A stretch of DNA of 64,000 nt from Nitrosomonas sp. (GCA_031316255.1 JALDQW010000001.1:1364001-1428000); one strand, 5' to 3'. Counted from the stretch's first letter, positions 1 through 9,217 are shown. A program made the numbers and translations. The notes: generated by a model not told the origin, from the sequence alone.

Positions 1-531
1 CTGATCGATGATGAAAGATGGGAAACGTATGTTCTGAAACGAGAAGCCATAGAAAAAGAGCAAGTACGGCTTGACAGTATTCGCATTTTTCCAGACACAA
101 TTCCTGAAAATCAATTAATACCAGTCTTGGGTAAAGCGATTGAACATGAATATACACTGACAGAACTGCTAAGACGGCCAAATGTCACTTATACCAATCT
201 GATGTCGCTACCCGGACTGGCGCCGAAGGGGGTTGCGCCGCAGGTTGCCGAGCAAGTTGAAATTCAGACCAAATATCAAGGCTATATCAAGCGCCAGCAA
301 GAGGAAATTAGCCGGCAATTGCAATACGAAACAACAGCATTACCTGCAGATATTGATTATTTCCAAGTTAAGGGGCTGTCGAATGAAGTACAGCAAAAAT
401 TAAATCAGCACAAACCAGAAACAATCGGTCAAGCCAGCAGAATATCAGGGGTTACGCCCGCTGCAATTTCCTTGCTGCTAGTGCACCTTAAACGTGGATT
501 TAATGTCTCAAGCAAAAAACAACGTGCATGA
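1..531 (+). CDS. mnmG: MnmG (GidA) C-terminal part, cut by window edge
   Basis: The reading frame is open from base 1 and lacks its N-terminus, which lies outside the window. The 176 visible residues match the C-terminal helical domain of the tRNA uridine 5-carboxymethylaminomethyl modification enzyme. This includes the conserved segment with [18 protein letters not shown] and the [20 protein letters not shown] ending. MnmG is the FAD-dependent partner of MnmE in modifying U34 of certain tRNAs. The stop codon overlaps the ATG of rsmG (ATGA), and the order mnmG-rsmG-parA-parB is the classic one found near many bacterial replication origins. The family assignment is secure; the FAD-binding part cannot be checked here. 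Confidence 0.95.
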   Translation: MIDDERWETYVLKREAIEKEQVRLDSIRIFPDTIPENQLIPVLGKAIEHEYTLTELLRRPNVTYTNLMSLPGLAPKGVAPQVAEQVEIQTKYQGYIKRQQEEISRQLQYETTALPADIDYFQVKGLSNEVQQKLNQHKPETIGQASRISGVTPAAISLLLVHLKRGFNVSSKKQRA

Positions 532-1196
532 ATTTGTCCGAACAAGTAGAACAGAGCTTGTTTGCTTTAAAAAATCCTGCGCTCATGCATGATTTGCTGG
601 CTCAGGAGCAAATCATTCAGTATCTTATGCTGATAGAAAAATGGAACAAACGGTATAATCTAACGGCAATCAAGACAGTCGAAGATATGCTGCACCAGCA
701 TATTATGGATAGTCTTTCTGTTATTAATCATCTCTACGGTCCGGTGATCGTAGATGTCGGTACAGGTGCAGGGTTGCCTGGAATACCCATCGCTATTGCA
801 CGGCCAGACTGGCAGGTGATATTGATTGAAAGTAATCAAAAAAAGACGGCTTTTTTACAGCAAGTTAAGATTGAACTTAAACTTGATAACATAGCAATCA
901 TGCCACAACGTATTGAAAACACGTCAATTAAAGTAAATATTGACACAATTGTTTGCAGGGCCTATGCAAGTCTGGGCACTTTTATACAATCGACGCGGCA
1001 TTTGATTTCATCGCAGAATAATCAATGCCGATGGATCGCAATGAAAAGCAATTGTGCAGTGCAAGAACTTACTGAGGTTACAACTCCCTTTTTTGTTGAA
1101 AACACTGTGCCGCTAATTGTTCCGGGTCTTTCTGCAAAGCGGGAGTTGATAATCATCCGGCAATCGACAAAACCTGTCGCAGAAGATCAGGAGTGA
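528..1196 (+). CDS. rsmG: 16S rRNA (guanine-N7)-methyltransferase RsmG
   Basis: This 222-residue protein has the usual RsmG (GidB) length and carries the SAM-binding glycine-rich motif [15 protein letters not shown] at about residues 75-89. The family methylates G527 of 16S rRNA using S-adenosylmethionine. The ATG overlaps the mnmG stop by four bases, and the gene's own stop overlaps the GTG start of parA, so the three genes are probably translationally coupled. The N-terminal helical region with [12 protein letters not shown] is typical. Nothing unusual is seen. Confidence 0.96.
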   Translation: MNLSEQVEQSLFALKNPALMHDLLAQEQIIQYLMLIEKWNKRYNLTAIKTVEDMLHQHIMDSLSVINHLYGPVIVDVGTGAGLPGIPIAIARPDWQVILIESNQKKTAFLQQVKIELKLDNIAIMPQRIENTSIKVNIDTIVCRAYASLGTFIQSTRHLISSQNNQCRWIAMKSNCAVQELTEVTTPFFVENTVPLIVPGLSAKRELIIIRQSTKPVAEDQE

Positions 1197-1960
1197 CAGA
1201 CTTGACAAAAATTCTGGCAATTACCAATCAAAAAGGTGGTGTGGGTAAAACAACGACAAGCGTTAATCTGGCCGCAAGCCTCGCTGCGGCCGGTAGGAAA
1301 GTTTTATTGATCGACCTTGATCCACAAGCAAATGCAACAATGGGCAGCGGAACCAATAAACAGACTGTGCGACAAACTGTGTACCAGGTTTTGCTCAATG
1401 AAATAGAGATCAGCTCTGTCCGCATTAAAAATTTACAAACCAAATACGATCTGATTCCTTCAAACCGCGATTTGGCGGGTGCTGAAGTTGAAATGGTAAC
1501 GTTTCCCAAAAGAGAAATGCGGTTAAAATCGGCGCTATCCCAAATAGAAGAAGAATACCATTTCATCATTATAGATTGCCCGCCGGCACTCAATCTTTTG
1601 ACGCTCAATGGGTTATGTACTGCGCATGCAGTCATGATTCCAATGCAGTGTGAGTATTATGCGCTGGAAGGACTGAGCGACTTGGTCAATACAATAAAAA
1701 AAGTACGAGCGAATTTTAATCCGAGGCTTCGTATTGAAGGATTGTTACGCACCATGTTTGATCCAAGAAATATTCTTGCACAACAGGTTTCTGATCAATT
1801 GCAGCAACATTTTGGCAGCAAAGTCTATCGTACCGTTATTCCAAGAAATATACGATTGGCCGAAGCGCCGGGCTTTGGTATTCCTGTGCTCTATCACGAC
1901 AGACAATCAAAAGGCGCTAAGGCATATCTCGAACTGGCAAATGAAGTGCTCAATGTTTGA
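1193..1960 (+). CDS. parA: ParA/Soj-type chromosome partitioning ATPase
   Basis: This 255-residue P-loop ATPase of the Soj/ParA family has the deviant Walker A motif KGGVGKT at residues 14-20, a DLDPQANAT Walker A' region and the IIDCPPAL Walker B motif. Such proteins bind the nucleoid and, with ParB on parS sites, drive origin segregation. The start is taken as GTG at 1193, overlapping the rsmG stop; a TTG nine bases further in is an alternative. It is followed at once by parB, consistent with one operon. Confidence 0.95.
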   Translation: MTDLTKILAITNQKGGVGKTTTSVNLAASLAAAGRKVLLIDLDPQANATMGSGTNKQTVRQTVYQVLLNEIEISSVRIKNLQTKYDLIPSNRDLAGAEVEMVTFPKREMRLKSALSQIEEEYHFIIIDCPPALNLLTLNGLCTAHAVMIPMQCEYYALEGLSDLVNTIKKVRANFNPRLRIEGLLRTMFDPRNILAQQVSDQLQQHFGSKVYRTVIPRNIRLAEAPGFGIPVLYHDRQSKGAKAYLELANEVLNV

Positions 1961-1993
1961 TTGACCAGAAACAGACTATGTAAGGAAAAAACT

Positions 1994-2833
1994 ATGGCAA
2001 AACTTAAGGGTTTGGGAAGAGGCCTGGATGCATTGCTTTCAAGTAATGAGGCCAGTGAAATGACCCCTGACAAGTTGCAGGATCTTGATATTACATCGCT
2101 TAAACCCGGCAAATACCAGCCTCGCACCAACATGGACCAGACAGCACTGGCACAACTGGCCGAATCCATAAAGTCGCAAGGCATCATGCAGCCGATACTG
2201 GTTCGCGCTATCGGTGTGGAGAATTACGAAATCATCGCCGGTGAAAGGCGGTGGCGTGCCGCCCAATTGGCAGGGCTTGACGAAGTGCCTGCGATCATCC
2301 GCGAAGTTTCTGATGACACTGCACTGGCAATTTCTCTGATTGAGAATATTCAGCGCGAAAATCTGAATCCGCTTGAGGAAGCTATGGGTATTCAACGCCT
2401 GATTGATGAATTTGGTATGACGCATCAGACTGCTGCAGAAGCGCTGGGCAATTCGCGCAGTTCGGTAACCAATCTTTTGCGCTTGTTGAATTTGTCTGAA
2501 CCGGTACAGGCGCTCATGATGCAGGGTAAAATCGACATGGGCCATGGCCGCGCCCTGCTTGCATTGACACCTGATCAGCAAATCAAAATTGCCAATATGA
2601 TTGTGCTGAAAAAACTTTCGGTGCGTGAAACCGAAAAACTGATTCAGCAGCACAATAAGCCAGCGATTCGTCAAGCTCAAAAAACAGACCGTGACATTTT
2701 GGCGCTGCAGGAAGCTGTTTCAGAAAGACTGGGTGCGCAGGTCGTCATTAAATCCGGTAAAAAAGGATGTGGCAATGTTGTCATTCATTACACAAGCCTG
2801 GATCAATTGGATGATATACTGAGTAAGCTATAA
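1994..2833 (+). CDS. parB: ParB/Spo0J chromosome partitioning protein
   Basis: This 279-residue ParB is taken to start at the ATG at 1994 because an AAGGAAAA ribosome site lies just before it and the protein then begins with the family's MAKLKGLGRGLDALL. An upstream in-frame TTG at 1961 would add 11 unlikely residues. The nuclease-like CTP-binding region includes the GERRWRAAQLAGL box and ENIQRENLNPLEEA, followed by a helix-turn-helix (TAEALGNSRSSVTNLLRLL). ParB loads on parS sites and stimulates ParA. No parS-like palindrome was noticed inside this window by eye. Confidence 0.95.
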   Translation: MAKLKGLGRGLDALLSSNEASEMTPDKLQDLDITSLKPGKYQPRTNMDQTALAQLAESIKSQGIMQPILVRAIGVENYEIIAGERRWRAAQLAGLDEVPAIIREVSDDTALAISLIENIQRENLNPLEEAMGIQRLIDEFGMTHQTAAEALGNSRSSVTNLLRLLNLSEPVQALMMQGKIDMGHGRALLALTPDQQIKIANMIVLKKLSVRETEKLIQQHNKPAIRQAQKTDRDILALQEAVSERLGAQVVIKSGKKGCGNVVIHYTSLDQLDDILSKL

Positions 2834-2878
2834 AATGAACAATACAATAAGAATAATGACCAGATAAAAAGGAATATT

Positions 2879-3061
2879 ATGGATACAAAGTTACTCGATA
2901 TTCTGGTATGTCCGCTCTGCAAGGGACCTTTGCTTTATAAAAAACAGGATAACGAACTGATTTGCAAACCGGATCGCCTGGCTTTTGCAATCAAGGATGG
3001 TATACCGGTTATGCTTGAGGACGAGGCGCGCAGAATACCAGATGAAGTAGAGATTACCTGA
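2879..3061 (+). CDS. Trm112 family (YcaR-type) small zinc-ribbon-like protein
   Basis: This 60-residue protein begins [14 protein letters not shown] and ends with the family's DGIPVML segment. The cysteines are at positions 11, 14 and 29, so the fourth ligand of a zinc ribbon is absent, as in many bacterial members. It is preceded by a clear AAGGA ribosome site. In eukaryotes and archaea Trm112 activates methyltransferases; the bacterial role is poorly defined. It probably shares a transcript with parAB or has its own short one. Confidence 0.88.
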   Translation: MDTKLLDILVCPLCKGPLLYKKQDNELICKPDRLAFAIKDGIPVMLEDEARRIPDEVEIT

Positions 3062-3108
3062 AATCATTGATTTACATTACTTTTTATCAAAAATAAACAG
3101 GTTTTACA

Positions 3109-4071
3109 ATGAATTCTAATATCAGGCTAACACCACGTATTGCGGCAATTATAGGTGCACTGGTAGCCGATGCGGCAGCGCTCGGGCTGCACTGGCTCTA
3201 TGATCCCGCACGAATTGCCGAACTGGAAAAGACAAAAGGACTAACTTTTTTACAGCCCGATGTTGAAAATTATGCCGATGTGAAAGGTTTTTTTGCACAT
3301 GGTAATAAAGCTGCTGGCGATTCATCCGGGTATGGTGAAATTTGCCTGCTCATCTTGAATCATGTTGCAGCACACGGTGAATTCAAACGGGTAGCATATC
3401 AGACTGAATTCAGAGGATTTTTCGGTCCAGGAGGAACCTATGCCGGTTATATCGATTCGCCTACACGTCAGACACTGCTTAAACTGATTCCGTTAATACC
3501 GGATGATTTTCCTGAAGTTTCCGGTGCCGACGATGACCAGTTCGCAGCCTTGGCAACTGTACCGGTAATCACCGCCACACACAGTGGATCACAGGACGAT
3601 CTACTAGAAAAAATTGAGACCGTTGTGCGTCTAACCAATAATAACGATGATGCGGTAGCGGCTGCAAAATATTCGGCATCCGTTTTATCCGCCGTTCTAG
3701 AAGGCAAACCGGTCAATGAAGCCTTGATACTTGCATTGCCGCACGCCGGTGAAAAGCTAAAACCATTGCTGAATGAAGCGCTGAGCACAGAATCGTTGAA
3801 CAGTATTGAAGTTGCAGAGCGCTTTGGTTCGGCATGTCATGTACTCGAAGGCATACCCGTTATCGCTCATATCGCATTACACGCAACTGGCTATCAGCAG
3901 GCGGTAGAAGCGAATATTCGTGCCGGAGGAGACAGTTGCGGACGCGCCATTATGCTGGGTGCAATTGCAGCGGCTCACGCAGAATTGCAGAATAAAGCAA
4001 CAATTCCGCTAGCCTGGCTGGCAAATTACAAAAAACTTCCAATCGCTGCGAAAGTCTGTGCACAACTATAG
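3109..4071 (+). CDS. ADP-ribosylglycohydrolase-like protein
   Basis: This 320-residue protein has the fold signature of the ADP-ribosylglycohydrolase (DraG/ARH) family: an N-terminal GALVADAAALGLHWLYD segment and a C-terminal IRAGGDSCGRAIMLGAIAAA segment. In active DraG enzymes these correspond to the GDxxG and GxDTDT metal-binding motifs. Here the second motif reads GGDSCGR, so part of the dinuclear metal site is altered. It may remove ADP-ribose from proteins or nucleotides, or have drifted to another substrate. No DraT-like transferase is seen beside it. Confidence 0.8.
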   Translation: MNSNIRLTPRIAAIIGALVADAAALGLHWLYDPARIAELEKTKGLTFLQPDVENYADVKGFFAHGNKAAGDSSGYGEICLLILNHVAAHGEFKRVAYQTEFRGFFGPGGTYAGYIDSPTRQTLLKLIPLIPDDFPEVSGADDDQFAALATVPVITATHSGSQDDLLEKIETVVRLTNNNDDAVAAAKYSASVLSAVLEGKPVNEALILALPHAGEKLKPLLNEALSTESLNSIEVAERFGSACHVLEGIPVIAHIALHATGYQQAVEANIRAGGDSCGRAIMLGAIAAAHAELQNKATIPLAWLANYKKLPIAAKVCAQL

Positions 4072-4153
4072 TGCGTTTATCGCTTCAAATAAGTGCGTCG
4101 GTTGACAAATAAATCGGCAAATACTGCATTGTTAAAATCACATAGACATCGGA

Positions 4154-4162
4154 TGTTATAAT
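4154..4162 (+). promoter_or_regulatory. Extended -10 promoter upstream of mcl
   Basis: The sequence TGTTATAAT is a perfect extended -10 element about 110 bases before the malyl-CoA lyase start. No convincing -35 hexamer stands at the right distance, which is tolerated with an extended -10. The resulting leader would be about 100 bases long. Confidence 0.45.
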
Positions 4163-4270
4163 CACAGGTTTATTGGTTATTCCGGAATGGGATTATGTAA
4201 AACAAATAAACACCAATAACGCTTGCAATCCATAGATTGGTATAATTATTCAATATTTCAGGGAGAAAAA

Positions 4271-5218
4271 ATGAGTCACACGCTATATGAAACAAAAATA
4301 CAACGGGTACAACGCTGTGAACTGGCGGTTCCAGGTTCAAGCCCGGAAATGTTTGAAAAAGCATTAAAAAGCGGTGTGGATTTTGTTTTTCTTGATCTCG
4401 AAGATGCAGTTGCGCCAGATGACAAGTTGCAGGCCCGGAAGAATATTATTCAGGCGATTAACGATCTAGACTGGAAAGGTCACGGTGTTACACTGTCGGT
4501 ACGTATTAACGGACTCGATACACAATTTATGGTTCGCGACGTGGTCGACCTTGTTGAACAGGCCGGCGCAAAAATAGACACTTTACTTATTCCAAAAGTT
4601 GGCGTGTATTCAGATGTTTATATGGTTGAAGCGATGGTTAGTCAACTGGAAATGCAGCAGGGATTGAAAAACAGGATCGGTCTCGAAGCGCTCATTGAAA
4701 CCGCTCTAGGTATGGCAAATGTTGAAGATATAGCACGCAATGGTTCATATGGAAGACTGGAAGCATTGCACTTTGGTGTTGCGGACTATGCAGCCAGTAA
4801 CCGTGCACGAACCACCAATATCGGTGGCCTCAACCCGGATTATCCGGGCGACCAGTGGCATTTTGCCATCAGCCGTATGACGGTTGCATGCCGTGCATAT
4901 GGATTGCGTCCTATCGATGGTCCGTTTGGCGATATCAAGGACCCGGATGGCTACAAACTGGCTGCACGACGAGCGGCAGCACTGGGTTGCGAAGGTAAAT
5001 GGGCTATTCACCCAACGCAAATCGCGCTGGCCAACGAAGTCTTTACGCCCCCCGAAGCCGAAGTCGAAAAAGCCAAGCGCATATTGGCCGCTCTAAAGGA
5101 AGCTGCCGCACTCGGCAAAGGCGCAGCAGCACTCGATGGCCGCTTGATTGATGCTGCATCGGAAAGAATGGCCAATAATGTGGTGAGAATAGCCGACGCT
5201 ATCGCTGCAAGAAAATAA
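4271..5218 (+). CDS. mcl: Malyl-CoA lyase (HpcH/CitE family)
   Basis: The 315-residue product belongs to the HpcH/HpaI/CitE aldolase superfamily: DFVFLDLEDAVAPDDK carries the metal-binding Asp/Glu region, followed by IPKVGVYSDVY and IGLEALIETALGMANVEDIA. The long form with RTTNIGG and GDQWHFAISRM is typical of malyl-CoA and beta-methylmalyl-CoA lyases rather than CitE. It would cleave malyl-CoA to glyoxylate and acetyl-CoA. The start at 4271 is chosen because GGGAGAAAAA precedes it directly. The malate thiokinase genes follow, which supports this function. A hairpin terminator separates the two parts. Confidence 0.9.
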   Translation: MSHTLYETKIQRVQRCELAVPGSSPEMFEKALKSGVDFVFLDLEDAVAPDDKLQARKNIIQAINDLDWKGHGVTLSVRINGLDTQFMVRDVVDLVEQAGAKIDTLLIPKVGVYSDVYMVEAMVSQLEMQQGLKNRIGLEALIETALGMANVEDIARNGSYGRLEALHFGVADYAASNRARTTNIGGLNPDYPGDQWHFAISRMTVACRAYGLRPIDGPFGDIKDPDGYKLAARRAAALGCEGKWAIHPTQIALANEVFTPPEAEVEKAKRILAALKEAAALGKGAAALDGRLIDAASERMANNVVRIADAIAARK

Positions 5219-5228
5219 GTTTATTGTT

Positions 5229-5252
5229 AAGGCCGCGTTAAGCGGCCTTTTT
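5229..5252 (+). terminator. Rho-independent terminator after mcl
   Basis: AAGGCCGC, a five-base loop, GCGGCCTT and a run of T form a strong GC-rich hairpin 10 bases after the mcl stop. It implies that mtkAB has its own promoter or depends on read-through. Confidence 0.85.
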
Positions 5253-5358
5253 CATTCAACAAATAATTAAACTTAAAATATACGTTGATTAACTAAAAAA
5301 CATGGTTCTGAGCTTAGTTCAACCATGATAAACAAATGCGATTGATGAGGAAATCGAA

Positions 5359-6540
5359 TTGAATATTCATGAATATCAAGCAAAAGAAATTCTCGCGGGT
5401 TACGGCGTCAAAATAGCTGAAGGCGGCATTGCCTACAGCGTTGAAGAAGCTGCGCAACGCGCGAGAGAAATAGAAGGAGATGTCTGGGTCGTCAAAGCGC
5501 AGATTCATTCGGGTGCGCGTGGCAAAGCCGGCGGCATCAAAGTTTGCAAGGCGCATAATGAAGTCGAGGCTGCCGCAGAAGAGTTGCTCGGAAAAACATT
5601 GGTCACCCATCAAAGCGGACCGGCGGGTAAACTGTGTTCCCGTGTGTATATCGAAGCCGGCACCAAAATTGCCAAAGAGATTTATCTGTCATTTTTGATT
5701 GACCGGAGTACCGAGCGCGTAATCATGGTCGGTTCGGCGCAGGGCGGGATGGAAATCGAAACACTGGCGAAAACGAATCCGGATGCCATTATCAAAATCT
5801 ATATCGAACCGGCTGTCGGCCTGCAGGATTTTCAGGCGCGCAAAATGGCGTTTGCTCTGGGACTTGATTCATCGCTGTTAAACCATGCAGTTAAGACCAT
5901 CAAAGGCTGTTACCGTGCATTACGCGATCTTGACGCCAATATCCTGGAAATCAATCCACTGGTCGTTTCGGCCAATAACGAAATTATTGCACTCGACGCC
6001 AAAATGGCATTTGATGAAAATGCGTTATACCGGCGTCATAAAATCGCTGAACTGCGCGATAACTCACAGGTCGATCCACGTGAAGTGGCTGCTGCCGAGG
6101 TGGGTTTGAGCTATGTCGGCCTGGATGGGGATATAGGCTGCATGATCAATGGCGCCGGACTTGCGATGGCGACAATGGATATGATCAAACTTGCAGGCGG
6201 TGAACCCGCCAACTTCCTCGATGTAGGGGGTGGCGCGTCTGCGGAAAGAACTGAAAAAGCGTTTCGTCTGGTACTTGCAGACAAAAATGTCAAAGCCATG
6301 CTGGTCAATATTTTTGCCGGCATTAACCGTTGTGACTGGATTGCCGAGGGCGTAGTACAGGCAGTTAAAAATATCGGCATGCAGGTGCCATTAGTGGTGC
6401 GTTTATCCGGGACAAACGTTGAAGAAGGCCGCAAGATCATAGCAGACAGCGGAATGGAAATAATTACAGCAGATACCCTGGCGGAAGCCGCAGAAAAAGT
6501 TGTGGCTGCACGTAATCAGGTTGTTGCACAAGAAGGCTAG
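5359..6540 (+). CDS. mtkA: Malate--CoA ligase (malate thiokinase) subunit beta
   Basis: This 393-residue ATP-grasp protein resembles SucC but is closer to the MtkA of serine-cycle methylotrophs. It begins [16 protein letters not shown], has [16 protein letters not shown] for nucleotide binding, and contains the MtkA-like stretches [15 protein letters not shown] and [17 protein letters not shown]. With MtkB it would form malyl-CoA from malate, CoA and ATP, the substrate of the lyase upstream. The start is a TTG at 5359 behind GATGAGGA; no ATG fits. A function as plain succinyl-CoA synthetase cannot be excluded from sequence alone. Confidence 0.9.
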   Translation: MNIHEYQAKEILAGYGVKIAEGGIAYSVEEAAQRAREIEGDVWVVKAQIHSGARGKAGGIKVCKAHNEVEAAAEELLGKTLVTHQSGPAGKLCSRVYIEAGTKIAKEIYLSFLIDRSTERVIMVGSAQGGMEIETLAKTNPDAIIKIYIEPAVGLQDFQARKMAFALGLDSSLLNHAVKTIKGCYRALRDLDANILEINPLVVSANNEIIALDAKMAFDENALYRRHKIAELRDNSQVDPREVAAAEVGLSYVGLDGDIGCMINGAGLAMATMDMIKLAGGEPANFLDVGGGASAERTEKAFRLVLADKNVKAMLVNIFAGINRCDWIAEGVVQAVKNIGMQVPLVVRLSGTNVEEGRKIIADSGMEIITADTLAEAAEKVVAARNQVVAQEG

Positions 6541-6550
6541 GGAGTACAAA

Positions 6551-7438
6551 GTGGCGATTTTAATTGATGAAAATACACGCATTATTGTTCAGGGTTTTAC
6601 CGGAAAAATTGGTACTTTCCATGCACAGGAGATGATAGATTACGGCTCAAATGTTGTCGGCGGTGTAACACCCGGTAAAGGTGGTCAGACACACCTGGGC
6701 TTACCGGTTTTCAATACCGTTAAGAAAGCGGTACAACAGGTCGGCGCAGAAGCCAGTATTGTATTCGTACCGCCCGCATTCGCAGCGGATTCAATTATGG
6801 AAGCTGCTGACGCGGGTATTAAATACTGTGTTGCCATAACCGATGGCATTCCTACACAGGATATGATGACCGTCAAGAACTTTCTGCGCCGGTTTCCGAA
6901 GGAAGAACGCATGATGTTGACTGGACCAAACTGTGCCGGAACGATTAGTCCAGGCCGTTCCATGTTGGGGATCATGCCGGGTCATATTTATGCGCGGGGT
7001 AATGTGGGCGTCGTGGGACGTTCAGGTACACTGGGATATGAAGCTGCCGATCAAATGCGGCTTCTGGGTATCGGTATTTCAACCGCTGTGGGTATTGGTG
7101 GCGATCCCATCATAGGCAGTTCTCATCTTGATGTTCTGGAAAAACTGGAGCAGGACCCGGAAACAAAGGTGGCGCTAATGATCGGCGAGATCGGTGGTCC
7201 GATGGAAGTCGACGCGGGCATTTTCTTCAAGGAAAATATGACCAAACCGCTGATTGCATATATTGCCGGTCTTACCGCACCCGAAGGCCGCCGTATGGGA
7301 CATGCCGGCGCGATTATTTCATCAGCGGGTGAAAGCGCCGCTGAGAAAGTTGCATCGCTCAAGGAGCTTGGCGTTACCATCTGCCCTACCCCATCGCTTA
7401 TGGGACAAACTGTCGCTGAAGTGATGGCCAAAATGTAA
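6551..7438 (+). CDS. mtkB: Malate--CoA ligase (malate thiokinase) subunit alpha
   Basis: This 295-residue CoA-binding subunit of the SucD/MtkB type has AILIDENTRIIVQGFTGKIG at the N-terminus, GGVTPGKGGQTHLGLPVF, and the phosphohistidine segment GRRMGHAGAII with the catalytic His at residue 251. The start is GTG at 6551 with GGGAGT just ahead, ten bases after mtkA, so the two subunits are co-translated. The likely role is the alpha subunit of malate thiokinase, completing malate to malyl-CoA to glyoxylate plus acetyl-CoA. The reverse direction is also possible. Confidence 0.9.
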   Translation: MAILIDENTRIIVQGFTGKIGTFHAQEMIDYGSNVVGGVTPGKGGQTHLGLPVFNTVKKAVQQVGAEASIVFVPPAFAADSIMEAADAGIKYCVAITDGIPTQDMMTVKNFLRRFPKEERMMLTGPNCAGTISPGRSMLGIMPGHIYARGNVGVVGRSGTLGYEAADQMRLLGIGISTAVGIGGDPIIGSSHLDVLEKLEQDPETKVALMIGEIGGPMEVDAGIFFKENMTKPLIAYIAGLTAPEGRRMGHAGAIISSAGESAAEKVASLKELGVTICPTPSLMGQTVAEVMAKM

Positions 7439-7475
7439 TAGCAGGCAATCCGTGTAAATACCTTCTTTAACCGGC

Positions 7476-7505
7476 AAAGGGTATCCATACGTTTGGATAC
7501 CCTTT
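7476..7505 (+). terminator. Terminator hairpin after mtkB
   Basis: AAAGGGTATCCA and TGGATACCCTTT form a perfect 12-bp stem around a six-base loop, about 40 bases after mtkB. No long T run follows beyond the stem's own T bases, but the stem is strong and flanked by A and T, so it may work in both directions. Confidence 0.75.
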
Positions 7506-7774
7506 ATTGATTGGAATCAGGGCTTCTTCTGTATACGCGTGATGAGCGCATAAACTATGGGAAATTTCCCAAAATACCTAACAAATGCGATACCGACCAT
7601 GTCGGATTTTATCCTCTTGTATTTAACTTTTTAGATTAAACCCATCAAACTCATCCGATAACAGTTACCTTGGCGGCCACAGGATAAATAACGATACACA
7701 ACAAGCGGCAGCAGCTTCATAGAATTACTTTACTTTGACGTCTTGCATCAGTATAATCCTTGTTCCTTTGATCA

Positions 7775-7850
<76 letters not shown>

Positions 7851-7895
7851 GTTTCTTGTTAGATGATGCTATATTGGTAGTAATCAGTTCTTTTG

Positions 7896-7971
7896 GTCCC
7901 CATCGTCTAGAGGCCTAGGACATCGCCCTTTCACGGCGGTAACAGGGGTTCGAATCCCCTTGGGGACGCCA
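7896..7971 (+). tRNA. tRNA-Glu (anticodon TTC)
   Basis: This is a 76-base cloverleaf starting GTCCCCATCGTCTAGAGG and ending GGGGACGCCA with an encoded CCA. The anticodon loop CTTTCAC gives TTC. It probably shares a transcript with the tRNA-Ala upstream, since only 45 bases separate them and a hairpin follows directly. Confidence 0.97.
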
Positions 7972-7980
7972 TATAAAACA

Positions 7981-8005
7981 AAGGCTTGTTTAAAATGCAA
8001 GCCTT
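7981..8005 (+). terminator. Hairpin after the tRNA pair
   Basis: AAGGCTTG and CAAGCCTT pair perfectly around a nine-base A/T-rich loop, nine bases after tRNA-Glu. The T content downstream is modest (CTGTCTTTGG). The position makes a terminator of the tRNA transcript likely. Confidence 0.65.
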
Positions 8006-8381
8006 CTGTCTTTGGCGCACAATTCTATTCTTTCTGGAAATTTTATTTTTAATAATCAGTACTTTCTGAATTGGTCACGTACATATTTAAAATGTAGCGC
8101 CAATTGCTGCCTGTTTGAATACGGCAGTCGTCATTACTCGATTCGTTTTGATACACTGTTTGTCCGTACTGTTTCTCAGCCGCTTTTCCGTTTTGCCATC
8201 CATAACATTTCCTTTTTTTATATTCAGTTTGCATTCATGTTTTCCTGCGTATAGTTAAATCACCAGGCACGAGTACGTCATACATCAAGATTGCCTGGTT
8301 AATGAACGTGTCAGTAAATCCGGCAATATCAATTTGATAGAACACGAGTCTATATTTTTAACGATTAAACGGAGGTTTCCA
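8006..8381. other. Gene-free stretch between tRNA-Glu and the His/Tyr-rich protein
   Basis: Short open frames exist on both strands (for example 8012-8254 plus and 8049-8234 minus), but none has a good ribosome site combined with a recognisable domain. A 36-codon minus-strand frame near 8200 has an AAGGA before its ATG but no other support. No repeat or RNA structure stands out. Confidence 0.4.
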
Positions 8382-8804
8382 ATGAAAACCAGAACAATAA
8401 CCCCGGTAAATATGTTGCTGTTGATAATGTTGATTGGATTGGTCTTGGCGATACCTGTTACGGTTGAAGCGAGCAGAGGGCATCATCGGTATGGTCATTC
8501 GCATAACCATCACTATTATGGTCATGGACATTCTCACCATCACCGCCATTACAAAAAGCACTATTACAACCGACATAATCCATATTATAGTGGATACAAT
8601 CGAATTTACAGTCCGCCACAACGTTACTACAATCGTCCTAATTACAACAGGCCCTACTACAATCAACAATATTATAATCCTCGGCCAGCCTATGGCTATC
8701 GACCGAACATGATCAGTTACCCGCCAGCAGCAGGTTATGGCTATCCACCCAATGTATCGCTTGGTATTAATACCGGAAATGCGAGCTTTATGTTACGCTA
8801 TTGA
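8382..8804 (+). CDS. Secreted His/Tyr/Pro-rich small protein
   Basis: The 140-residue product starts at an ATG behind a near-perfect GGAGG ribosome site. Residues 1-30 form a signal peptide with a long hydrophobic core and a probable cleavage after VEA. The mature part is first very rich in histidine (repeats of HGHSH, HHH and HYYGHGH), then in Tyr, Asn and Pro (YYN, NRPYYN, QQYYNPRP). Such composition suggests metal binding or an extracytoplasmic structural role; this is inference. No known domain is recognised. A strong hairpin terminator follows, so it is probably a monocistronic gene. Confidence 0.75.
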   Translation: MKTRTITPVNMLLLIMLIGLVLAIPVTVEASRGHHRYGHSHNHHYYGHGHSHHHRHYKKHYYNRHNPYYSGYNRIYSPPQRYYNRPNYNRPYYNQQYYNPRPAYGYRPNMISYPPAAGYGYPPNVSLGINTGNASFMLRY

Positions 8805-8814
8805 CCAATAAAGC

Positions 8815-8850
8815 ACCTGCAAGGAGACAAAAGGTTTCTCCATGCAGGTC
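8815..8850 (+). terminator. Terminator after the His/Tyr-rich gene
   Basis: ACCTGCA-GGAGA and TCTCC-TGCAGGT form a long, nearly perfect stem, with one bulged base on each side, closely following the stop codon. A weakly T-rich stretch (CTTGCTTG) follows. Confidence 0.6.
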
Positions 8851-8913
8851 TTGCTTGAATTCAATATGTCAGGCAATCTATTGTAATCCAATGGCGCATA
8901 AAGCTACTTTTTC

Positions 8914-9201
8914 ATGAATAGACTGCAAAAATTTCTGATTACTTTCTTGATAACCTGCCTTCCAATAAATGTCATGGCCGAGCGGCAAGACCAAACCGCA
9001 AATTTTTATAAAACAAGTAATCAACAGGCCAATATTTCGCAACAGAAAGCGATATCGATTGCACAGCGGCATATCAAAGGCCGTGTTTTGGATATAAGGC
9101 GTAACGATGGAGTATACCGCGTTAAAATACTGAGCGATCAAGGCTCGGTTCATGTCGTACAGGTCAGTGTTATTGACGGAAGTATTAAAACAGGTCATTA
9201 A
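8914..9201 (+). CDS. PepSY-domain small exported protein
   Basis: This 95-residue protein has an N-terminal signal peptide (about residues 1-22, ending VMAE). It is followed by a PepSY-like domain: ISQQKAISIAQRHIKGRVLDIR then YRVKILSDQGSVHVVQVSVIDGSI. PepSY proteins often act as periplasmic inhibitors or sensors. It lies 16 bases before a PhoP-like response regulator and its kinase, a common arrangement in proteobacteria, so it may tune that sensor. The ligand is unknown. Confidence 0.8.
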   Translation: MNRLQKFLITFLITCLPINVMAERQDQTANFYKTSNQQANISQQKAISIAQRHIKGRVLDIRRNDGVYRVKILSDQGSVHVVQVSVIDGSIKTGH

Positions 9202-9217
9202 TTTTGGCTGAAAATGT

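Noticed and set aside
1228-1635. Antisense frame within parA
   Set aside because: A shadow of the strongly conserved ParA frame with no independent signals.
8012-8254. 80-codon gene after tRNA-Glu
   Set aside because: No ribosome site or recognisable domain; composition looks like chance coding in A/T-rich DNA.
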